A DNA stretch of 34,989 nt from Candidatus Moranbacteria bacterium GW2011_GWC2_40_12 (GTDB lineage: Bacteria; Patescibacteria; Paceibacteria; Moranbacterales; UBA11712): positions 1 to 34,989 of the forward strand of contig LBYD01000006.1 of assembly GCA_000995965.1 (NCBI GenBank). Direction: 5' to 3'. This document shows, in pieces, positions 1 through 6,951 of the stretch. Both the position numbers and the translations under genes were made by a program. A model generated the notes under the pieces. It did not search any database, was not told where the DNA came from, and saw only the letters and a list, made by a program, of their open reading frames with translations. Position 1 is the first letter of the stretch. The number at the start of each line of letters is the position of its first letter.

Positions 1-827
1 ACACCGGCTACAATCTCGGCATCGGCACCACCGCTCCCGGAAACAAACTTTCCATCTCCGGCGGAGTGGGAATCGGCACCACTGCTCCCGGCTCGCTTTT
101 CCTCTCCACCGCCGCTCCGGATGGGGGAATGATCATCGAAGGGAATGTGGGGATTGGCACGACGAGCCCGGTGGCGGCGCTTGCTATAGGTTCTGGTCAA
201 ATAGCTATGCCGAATGGCACAGCCTCTGCACCCTCATACTCGTTTGGCGCGGAGTTGGGAAGCGGGATGTACCGCGTAGGGACCAATACGCTTGGCTTTG
301 CTACTACCGGAACGCAGAGAGTCACCATAGATGCAAATGGAACACTCAACACTTCTGATATAGTGGCTGTCAGAAACTCTGCCGAGGACATTAAAATTAT
401 CACTTTACAAAACAATTCAGGAGATGTGGCTGCGGGCTTAAATATTGATTTTCGCTTGCGACAAAATTTTGGCTCTTACGTTATACTGGACTCTGCTTAT
501 GTGGATGTGGGGCATGAACAGGATTGGATATCGGCCGGTACAACGAACAGCTATTTGAGATTTGGCACAATTTTAGCAGGAGTGTTGGGAGAAAAAATGC
601 GAATCACGAGTGGCGGCAACGTCGGCATCGGCACCACCGCTCCCGGCTACAAGCTTGAAGTCTACACCGGTTCGGCTTCCGGATGGGTCGTCACCGCGGA
701 CGGGACCTGGCGAACCGATGGGATCGGCTCTCGACCAGGTAATGGCGCTCAATCCGGTGACGTTCAACATGAAAGGGGAATCAAACTCCGATCCGGCGCA
801 TATGGGATTCATCGCTCAAGATGTTGA
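1..827 (+). pseudogene. GIGTT-repeat surface fibre protein, fragment 1 (5' truncated by window edge, frameshifted)
   Basis: The frame is open from base 3 with no start, so the gene begins before the window. It encodes repeated GNVGIGTTxPG units (around bases 15-80, 145-170, 615-650) separated by unique, more AT-rich segments (about 180-600). This is the pattern of large CPR surface or tail-fibre-like proteins. The stretch after SASGWVVTADGTW (about base 710) stops resembling the family. The continuation, GSALDQVMALNPVTFN, is in the next frame from about base 712, so this frame's end at 827 is an artefact of a frameshift. The usual chaperone entry motif (SDxRxKxNI type) is missing at the junction, which suggests a small deletion as well as a frame change. 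The repeat block at 46-170 closely matches residues encoded near 33325-33450 but with many synonymous differences, so the two are paralogues and not one duplicated read. Confidence 0.75.
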
Positions 828-1299
828 GAAAATCGTCCCTGAATTGGTTACCGCCGGACCCAACGGCTACAAGGGGCTAAGCTACGCCCTTTTCACCCCC
901 CTTCTCACCAAAGCGGTGCAGGAGCAGCAAACCGAAATTTCAAATGTCCAAATCCAAATGTCAAATCAAATCCAAAATCTAAATGACCAAAAATTACAAA
1001 TTACAAAACAAGCCGGCGATGTCACTGAACTCCAAACCGCCGTCAACGACAAACTGAATATCATCAGCCAAAGTTTGGCTCTGGGCGAAGCCAATAGCCA
1101 AACTTTAGGTGAGAGAACTGAGGAGCTCGAAACAAAAATCACCGCCGCCCAAACCCGCCTCGCCGAAGCCGAAAACAACCTTGCCGCCTTCGAGGCTTCA
1201 ACCACCGACCTTTTGGCCTCCATGATGGAAACCGAAAATATGATCACGGAAAGAATACTGAGCCACGAAGAGCGGATCAAAGCCCTTTGTCACTCTTGA
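712..1299 (+). pseudogene. GIGTT surface protein, fragment 2: S74-like intramolecular chaperone and coiled coil
   Basis: This is the continuation of the upstream surface protein in a different frame. It reads GSALDQVMALNPVTFNMK, then SDPAHMGFIAQDVEKIVPEL and ALFTPLLTKAVQEQQTEI. This is the C-terminal intramolecular chaperone (Peptidase_S74-type) that helps trimeric fibres fold and may be autocleaved. A heptad-rich coiled coil follows (about 900-1280), including a Q/N-rich segment encoded by a simple caaat/aaatc word repeat (940-1010). The serine-aspartate entry motif of the autoprotease is not present before GSALDQV, so self-cleavage is doubtful in this copy. The frame ends at 1299, but family-like sequence continues in another frame from about 1262 (KPFVTLDETGSAEIAGIF), which implies a second single-base shift near the ccc run at 1281-1285. 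An ATG-initiated frame could start as early as 610, but that part is out of frame with the real protein. Confidence 0.7.
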
Positions 1300-1705
1300 T
1301 GAAACAGGCAGCGCGGAAATCGCCGGAATCTTCAAAGCCAAAGAAGTGGAAACCGGGAAAGTGGCGGCGGACGGGGTTGTGGCCGGAAGCTACGCCGTGA
1401 GAAACGAGGAAGACGCGCCGACAACCGGGGACGGGACAATCATTTCCGTGAAAACGGACGCGGATTCTGACGGCTGGGACGATGAAACCAAAGTGGACGG
1501 CAAAAGCGCCCGTGTGCAAACAAAAGCCGTCTCCGAATCAGCCAAAATCTTCGTGACCTTTGAAGGCGATCCGGGCGGCCGCTGGTGGGTCGAAAAAATC
1601 ACCGACGCCGAAATCGGCAAATTGACTGACACTTTCTCGGTGAACGTCTCCGAAGCGGTGAAGAAAGACGTGAAATTTTCGTGGTGGATCGTGGAAAGTA
1701 AGTAA
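1262..1705 (+). pseudogene. GIGTT surface protein, fragment 3: C-terminal domain
   Basis: This is the third frame of the same surface protein. It reads from KPFVTLDETGSAEIAGIF through GKVAADGVVAGSYAV, an acidic DADSDGWDD stretch, SARVQTKAVSESAKIFVTFEGD, and ends in KFSWWIVESK with a TAA stop. The compact beta-rich end (FVTFEGDPGG, WWVEKI, FSWWIVE) looks like a C-terminal tip domain that follows the coiled coil in these proteins. As an independent gene its first usable start would be GTG at 1346, but the coding similarity extends upstream of that, so it is better read as the C-terminus of the disrupted gene. The three pieces could be a decaying gene or could reflect two indels in the assembly. 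The frames stay open and biased throughout, which suggests the break is recent or technical. Confidence 0.65.
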
Positions 1706-1722
1706 ATTTTCAATGTTAAACT

Positions 1723-1745
1723 TTTCCAAGACTAAGTCTTGGAAA
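1723..1745. repeat. Family-A palindrome, copy 1
   Basis: The arm TTCCAAGACT, a central A, and the reverse-complement arm make a 21-bp core, extended by one base pair each side. It lies between the broken surface gene and RAYT 1. There is no T-run after it, so it is not a standard terminator. Confidence 0.85.
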
Positions 1746-1752
1746 TAAAAAA

Positions 1753-2421
1753 ATGAGAAAAACACAATTTGCGGAGGGACAATTTTATCACATATATAAC
1801 CGCGGGACAGATAAACGGAAAATTTTTCTTGACGATGCTGATTTTCAGCGATTTCTGCTCTCAATGGAACTGATGAATGACGAGCAAAACGACCTCATGT
1901 CCCAATGGAAAGACTTCAAAACAGCCAACCCGAACGCCGACCTAAACTCTTTTCCAAGACTAAGTCTTGGAAAAAGAAAACCATTGGTTAAATTGGTGTG
2001 TTTTTCCTTGTTGCCAAATCATTATCATTTTATCTTGGAGCAAGCAGCTGAAAAGGGCATCGAAAGGTTTATGCACAGAATTGGCGTGGGTTATTCAATG
2101 TATTTCAATAAAAAATATGATCGAAGCGGAGCGCTCTTTCAAGGAACATTCAAGGCGGCTGAAATCAAGCCGAACAAGCTGCTCTATCTTTCCGCCTACG
2201 TGAACTGCAACGCGGAAATTCACGGAATCGCGCGCTCGGACGCGTACCGCTGGTCGAGCTTTCCGGAATACATCGGGAAAAGAAAAAAGGGTTTGTGCGA
2301 TGAAGGAAAAAAAGCCATCCTCGGCAATTTCCGGGGCGCGGAAGATTATAAAAAGTTTGCCAAAGAAAATGCCAGGCATATGCGCGAAAAAAAACTTGAC
2401 GAAAAAATGATGTTGGAGTGA
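1753..2421 (+). CDS. REP-associated tyrosine transposase (RAYT 1), Y1/HUH superfamily
   Basis: A 222-aa single-domain Y1 transposase that would nick and rejoin single-stranded DNA at hairpins. Visible motifs are the N-terminal strand FYHIYNRGTDKR (residues 11-22), the HUH metal-binding motif in PNHYHF (His90 and His92), the conserved RSGALFQGTFK stretch (124-134), and the putative nucleophile Tyr149 in AYVNCN. Residues 67-74 (FPRLSLGK) are encoded by an in-frame copy of the same palindrome that flanks the gene. The ATG at 1753 follows the left palindrome by 7 bases. Full-length relatives at 8782 and 26108 in this window are of almost identical size (224 and 219 aa), so the gene appears intact. 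RAYTs are usually domesticated or single-copy; three divergent copies in 35 kb is notable. Confidence 0.93.
   Translation: MRKTQFAEGQFYHIYNRGTDKRKIFLDDADFQRFLLSMELMNDEQNDLMSQWKDFKTANPNADLNSFPRLSLGKRKPLVKLVCFSLLPNHYHFILEQAAEKGIERFMHRIGVGYSMYFNKKYDRSGALFQGTFKAAEIKPNKLLYLSAYVNCNAEIHGIARSDAYRWSSFPEYIGKRKKGLCDEGKKAILGNFRGAEDYKKFAKENARHMREKKLDEKMMLE
1950..1974. repeat. Family-A palindrome, copy 2, in frame inside RAYT 1
   Basis: The same 21-bp core as the flanking copies, with two extra paired bases each side. It is read as FPRLSLGK at residues 67-74 of the transposase. It lies just upstream of the HUH motif coding region. Confidence 0.85.
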
Positions 2422-2424
2422 TGA

Positions 2425-2447
2425 TTCCCAAGACTAAGTCTTGGGAA
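2425..2447. repeat. Family-A palindrome, copy 3
   Basis: The arm TTCCCAAGACT, a central A, and the reverse-complement arm. It starts three bases after the RAYT 1 stop codon and is the right boundary of the unit. Confidence 0.85.
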
Positions 2448-2466
2448 AGAAACTTTAGGAAAAATT

Positions 2467-5400
2467 ATGAAAACTAAACTCAAAGAAATTAAAATTATAG
2501 TTAAATACCTCTTCCGCCATCCGGTACGTTTTTTCTGCGCGCTTGGGGAAACGACGATACCGAGACTAAGTCTTGGGGCGCCCCCAAGACTTAGTCTCGG
2601 TATTGGTATTGGAAAAATTCTTCGCTGGTGCTGGGCGACTCTTCCGCGCCGCGTCGTTTCGACTCTTGTCATTGTCGCGCTCGTCATCGCGCCGGTCTAC
2701 ACAATCTTCTTCGCAGAGAAAGCCCAAGCCGCCTGGTGGAACGACTCCTGGATGTATCGCCAAAAAATCCAGCTCACGAACTCCACCGGCGCCGACCTCA
2801 CGGATTTTCAGGTTTCGACAGTTGTGGACACCGCCGCTCTCATCACCGCCGGGAAAATGATCACCTCCACTTGCGCTGATATGCGCTTCACCGATTCCAA
2901 AGGCCAGCCGCTCGACTACTGGATCGAAGAAAACAACCCGGGCTGCAACAGCGCCACGACCAAAGTTTGGCTGAAAGCCCCCAAAGTCTATTCCGGTACC
3001 AACGCCACCTCTATATATATGTATTACGGAAACCCGAGTGCCATCGCTACCCAATCCGGCGACAAGACTTTCGAGTTTTTTGATGATTTCAACGATGGGA
3101 CAATCAGCGACAAGAAATGGACACAGCACATTCAGGGAGTGGGCGGAACTATCGTGGAGAGTGGAGGGGAGGCGGTACTAGCGCCGACAAATGCGACAAT
3201 TTCCTCGGCGAATTTAAAATCAACGCAAACCTTCACCAATAATGTCGTTATTGAAGTGAGGAGAAAGCAGGCAACTGACAACTATTATATGGACCTTTCA
3301 CTGGGTGTCGGATCCATTGAAGATTTTGATGGTGGTGCGCAAACACAATGGTGGCATACTACATTAGCAAGTGGATATGTGTATGCTTACCAGCAGGCTA
3401 CAAACAGTGGAAATGGACTTTATCGAATGCCGAGTTCGGGTGGTAAAGTTGCCATTAGTACAAACACATTAGCGCTTAATACGTCAACTTATAAGGTTCA
3501 CCGATTTGAGTATAACTCGTCGGGAGGCTTGCGATGGTTAATAGATGGAACTCAATATTTTACTGGAACGGATAGCAATTTTCTCTCTGACAATAAGAAA
3601 ATTTTGGTTAGCCAGGGCGAAATTACCGGTGGCAACGGCGACGCTCAATCCGTCGACTATATCTATGTCCGCAAATACGCCTCCGCCGACCCGACCACTT
3701 CCGCGAGCGCCGAAGAAGTGGGCCCCGGGCCCATTGCCTATTGGAAATTCGACGAAGGGCAGGGGGGAACGGCGTATGATTCAACCGTGAACCACAACAA
3801 CGGAAATCTCGGGGTGGGGTCATCCGCTCCGACTTGGCAACCCGAAAGCAATTGCGTGAGCGGGAAGTGTTTGAGTTTCGATGGAAACGGCGATTTCATT
3901 TCTGTTTCTGACTCAGGCACCAGCGTCCTTGATCAAACTTCGCAAGTTTCGGTTAGCTTCTGGTTCAAGGGAAATGGTGCTTCATGGCCGGATTCTTGGC
4001 AGGGTCTCATTGCGAAAAGAAATAGCCCCGATTATGGAAACTACGGCGTAAATATCAGAGGCGGCGCGACCAATGTCCTGCAGTATTATTTTTATGATGG
4101 GTCTTGGCAAGCTGTTGATATTCCAGCCTCCAATATTTCAACAAATACTTGGCATCATTTTACCGGAACTTTCTCTGATACAGGAGATATTGAAGGCAAA
4201 ATATATATTGATGGAAAACTAATCAAGACAGAGAGTTTTGCAGCGAAAAATCTTATTGCGAATAATGATTCTTTATTTATAGGCGAGTCTTATACAAACT
4301 CGGAATTTTTCAACGGCTCCATCGACGAACCAAAAATATATCCCTACGCCCGCACGGCCTCGCAAATCGCGCAGGACTACAATGCGGGCAAAGCTGGCAA
4401 CGCGAGCCCCGAAGGCGCGAACGTCACTGTCGGTGAATCGCCCAAATGGATGACCGACGGGCTCGTGGGACACTGGAAAATGGATGAATCTTCGGGAACA
4501 GTTGTGGCGGACGCGTCCGGAAACGGAAACACTGGCACGCTCACGAATGCGCAGGAAACGGGAACTGCCGAAGCCGCGAGTACGACGACCGCGGTCTATG
4601 ACGCGGACAATGCCGCGCTTTCAACGACGAACGACGCCTACAACAATATGATCCTGCGCATTTCCCCGGTTTGCGGATCCATTCCGGACGGAACCGAACG
4701 CACCATCACCGACTATGACGGCGCGGGGAAATTCTTCACCGTCGCCGCTCTCCCCGCCGAAGCCGACTCTTGCGCCTTCGAAGTTCGCCACCAGACGGGA
4801 GGGAAGTTTGGGAATGGACTGAAGCTGGGAGGAGACAATGATTATGTTAATGTTGGACAAATTTCGCAGATAACTTCGCCTGCAATGACAATTAGTTTGT
4901 GGGCGAAGGGCACATATGGAGGCGACTGGTGGGGGGGAAATGATACAATATTTTCCATTACTCAAACTTGGACTCGAACAATGATTTATTCTACTGGTGG
5001 CTCACCGAGAGTGCGTCTTGGCATGTCAAATAACAATAGCTATGGATCGTCAAATTTTTCAAACTATAAAGACAATGTCTGGTATAATTATGTAATAGTT
5101 GTTCCTGCAGGAACCGATCAACCAGCGTATTGGTACATAAATGGAAATTTGCAAGAAAAAATGCAGCCGGACAGCGGGGCGGGATGGTTCTATGATTCGA
5201 CGCAGCAGTTTCAGATCAGTAATGGCAATTCGTTTAATGGAAATCTAGATGACGTCCGCATCTACAACCGCGCGCTTTCGCCCGACGAAGTGAAACAGCT
5301 TTCCGAATACGGCCCGGGTCCGGTGGGGTGGTGGAAGATGGATGAGGCTTCTGGTGGAACTGCCTATGATACGAGCGGGAATGGAAACAACGGAACCTGG

Positions 5401-6243
5401 AATGGAACCGGAGGAACGCATTGGGCAAATGGCAAATATGGAAATGCCGCGAATCTGAACGGAGCCGATGATTTTTTGAATGTGTCGGATTCTCAAATAC
5501 TTCGTGTTACAAATAATGTTTCACTTTCAGCCTGGGTCAAAACAACGACTTCTGGCACCTGTGCAAGCGGTTCGGTCGGGGCGAAATGGTATGATACAAG
5601 ATGTCTCAAGGGCATTGTTTCGAGGCAGGCAAGTCCCCAAGAAAATCTCCAGACAATTGGCATAAGCGGAAATGGCCAAGCTGCATTTGAAATAAGCACT
5701 GGCTATTACTGCGGAGATTCTTGCATGTATACTTTGAGATCCGCATCCGCTATTAATGATAATAAATTTCATCACATAGAAGGAACGCTTACTGGAAACA
5801 GCATGAAGCTTTTTGTTGACGGTGTTGTCGTTGGTGAGGCAACGATAGGCTTTGGTATTCCGACGTGCAATTATCCAACACGCATCGGAGCAGGCGGATT
5901 TTATACTGTTTATTATGGTTTTGTGGCTGGTTTAATTGACGATGCAAAAATCTACAATTACGCCCGCACTTCGAAACAAGTTGTCGAAGACATGAACGCC
6001 GGGCATCCGATTGGCGGGAGTCCGGTCGGATCTCCGATGATATATTACAAGTTTGACGTGGGAGTCGGGGGGACAGCTCCGAATTCCGGAAACGGCGGGT
6101 CGGCGCAAAACGGCACGATGACTCCGCAAGGCGGCGGACAGACGCAAACATATCAAATGTGGGACAACGGCGGGAAATGGAGCCGCGCGGCCGACCTCGA
6201 CGGGACGGACGATTATGTGAGCATCCCGGATTTTTCGTATTGA
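2467..6243 (+). CDS. Giant DUF2341/LamG-domain surface protein, N-terminal part (gene split by an insertion)
   Basis: A 1258-aa secreted or anchored surface protein. The N-terminus is a basic cytoplasmic stretch, then a hydrophobic helix (STLVIVALVIAPVYTIFF, about residues 64-82) ending in KAQA, a plausible signal/anchor. A DUF2341 domain follows (WWNDSWMYRQKIQL to FEFFDDFNDG, about 90-210). Concanavalin-A-like LamG repeats come next at about 418-642, 662-942 and 949-1178. Each starts like GxWKxDExxGxxAYDxSGNxNxG and ends like GxxDDxxIYNxAxxxxQ. A fourth repeat opens at about 1192 and is cut after DGTDDYVSIP. The rest of that repeat resumes at about base 6960 after a four-helix-bundle cassette. 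Residues 31-46 (IPRLSLGAPPRLSLGI) come from two opposed family-A palindromes. LamG domains commonly bind glycans or proteins; the ligand here is unknown. LamG cores are AT-richer than the conserved linkers. Confidence 0.85.
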   Translation: MKTKLKEIKIIVKYLFRHPVRFFCALGETTIPRLSLGAPPRLSLGIGIGKILRWCWATLPRRVVSTLVIVALVIAPVYTIFFAEKAQAAWWNDSWMYRQKIQLTNSTGADLTDFQVSTVVDTAALITAGKMITSTCADMRFTDSKGQPLDYWIEENNPGCNSATTKVWLKAPKVYSGTNATSIYMYYGNPSAIATQSGDKTFEFFDDFNDGTISDKKWTQHIQGVGGTIVESGGEAVLAPTNATISSANLKSTQTFTNNVVIEVRRKQATDNYYMDLSLGVGSIEDFDGGAQTQWWHTTLASGYVYAYQQATNSGNGLYRMPSSGGKVAISTNTLALNTSTYKVHRFEYNSSGGLRWLIDGTQYFTGTDSNFLSDNKKILVSQGEITGGNGDAQSVDYIYVRKYASADPTTSASAEEVGPGPIAYWKFDEGQGGTAYDSTVNHNNGNLGVGSSAPTWQPESNCVSGKCLSFDGNGDFISVSDSGTSVLDQTSQVSVSFWFKGNGASWPDSWQGLIAKRNSPDYGNYGVNIRGGATNVLQYYFYDGSWQAVDIPASNISTNTWHHFTGTFSDTGDIEGKIYIDGKLIKTESFAAKNLIANNDSLFIGESYTNSEFFNGSIDEPKIYPYARTASQIAQDYNAGKAGNASPEGANVTVGESPKWMTDGLVGHWKMDESSGTVVADASGNGNTGTLTNAQETGTAEAASTTTAVYDADNAALSTTNDAYNNMILRISPVCGSIPDGTERTITDYDGAGKFFTVAALPAEADSCAFEVRHQTGGKFGNGLKLGGDNDYVNVGQISQITSPAMTISLWAKGTYGGDWWGGNDTIFSITQTWTRTMIYSTGGSPRVRLGMSNNNSYGSSNFSNYKDNVWYNYVIVVPAGTDQPAYWYINGNLQEKMQPDSGAGWFYDSTQQFQISNGNSFNGNLDDVRIYNRALSPDEVKQLSEYGPGPVGWWKMDEASGGTAYDTSGNGNNGTWNGTGGTHWANGKYGNAANLNGADDFLNVSDSQILRVTNNVSLSAWVKTTTSGTCASGSVGAKWYDTRCLKGIVSRQASPQENLQTIGISGNGQAAFEISTGYYCGDSCMYTLRSASAINDNKFHHIEGTLTGNSMKLFVDGVVVGEATIGFGIPTCNYPTRIGAGGFYTVYYGFVAGLIDDAKIYNYARTSKQVVEDMNAGHPIGGSPVGSPMIYYKFDVGVGGTAPNSGNGGSAQNGTMTPQGGGQTQTYQMWDNGGKWSRAADLDGTDDYVSIPDFSY
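2557..2603. repeat. Opposed pair of family-A palindromes inside the LamG protein gene
   Basis: Two copies of the family-A element in opposite orientation form one long hairpin. The left half begins ataccgagactaagtcttgg and the right half is its near-exact reverse complement, meeting at gcgcc. Both halves are read in frame as PRLSLG, giving a repeated peptide just before the membrane helix of the LamG protein. Confidence 0.85.
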
Positions 6244-6951
6244 GTTTGGGAATTTTGGAAATTTCGGGAGTTTGGGGGTTGGGGAATTTGGTTTTTGAAA
6301 AAATCATGAAAGATCAATATCAACAATTGAATCAAGATCAACCATCGAGGCCCGGTTACGAATACCTGATTGTTTTTATGCTGGGAAAAATCATTCAGGA
6401 TTTGACTGTCCAGTTTTGCAATCGCTGGATCGAAAAACGCAGCCGCACGCACGACCAAATGGTCCAGGCGGCGCGGAGCAATTCGCAAAACATCGCCGAA
6501 GGTTCCACGGGCGAATCTCTCAAAAGCTACATCAAATTGGTGGGAGTGGCGCATGGGTCAAACGAAGAACTGGCGAAAGATTTTCAGGATTTTTTGCGCC
6601 AGCGCAATTTGCCGATCTGGCCGAAGGACCATCCGAAAGTCGCCGAATTTCGGAAGTTTCGGGCATTTTGGGTCGGTCCAACTTCCCTAAATACCCCAAA
6701 TCTCCCCAACGATCCGACCGAAGCCGCGAATTTTTTGTTGACTCTTTGCAGTCTGGAAAGTTTTTTGCTTTCGCGGCATGTCGCGTCGCTCAAGAAAAAA
6801 CACGAAGAAGAAGGCGGCTTCACGGAAAATCTCTATCGAAAAAGGGTTGCGTTTCGGAAAAAAATTGGGGGTTGGGGAAATTCGGGAGGTTGGGGAGTTT
6901 GGGGGATTGTTTTTTTGGGATTTTTGGGAATCATTTTTGGTGCTTTTCCCG
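6229..6951 (+). mobile_element. Four-helix-bundle cassette inserted in the LamG gene
   Basis: The fourth LamG repeat stops at DGTDDYVSIP (near 6228) and picks up at NQSIFTVSVWVKP (near 6964). The intervening block holds a four-helix-bundle gene flanked by G-rich, word-repetitive DNA: tttgggaattttgg and gggggttggggaatttgg at 6243-6292, and gggggttggggaaattcggg and similar at 6866-6935. A C-rich inverted counterpart (cttccctaaataccccaaat) lies within the gene near 6680-6712. A 5-bp tcccg occurs at both junctions (6224-6228 and 6947-6951) and could be a target duplication, but that is weak evidence. No transposase is present in the block, so any mobility would be in trans or by recombination. 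Confidence 0.6.

Larger units (their letters stand above)
1723..2447 (+). mobile_element. RAYT unit 1 bounded by family-A palindromes
   Basis: A transposase gene (1753-2421) is enclosed by two copies of the same palindrome, at 1723-1745 and 2425-2447. A third copy lies inside the gene. The left copy ends 7 bases before the ATG and the right copy begins 3 bases after the stop. This layout recurs in the two other RAYT units of the window with different palindrome families. It matches the REPtron concept (a RAYT flanked by cognate REP palindromes), except that the palindromes are only about 21 bp. Confidence 0.8.

Noticed and set aside
1262..1299. Programmed ribosomal frameshift at agccctttg
   Set aside because: No slippery heptamer or clear downstream structure; the gene also has another frame break near 715, so decay or assembly error is simpler.
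6306..6950. Four-helix-bundle gene as the Avd protein of a diversity-generating retroelement
   Set aside because: No reverse transcriptase, template repeat or adenine-biased variable repeat was found in the window.
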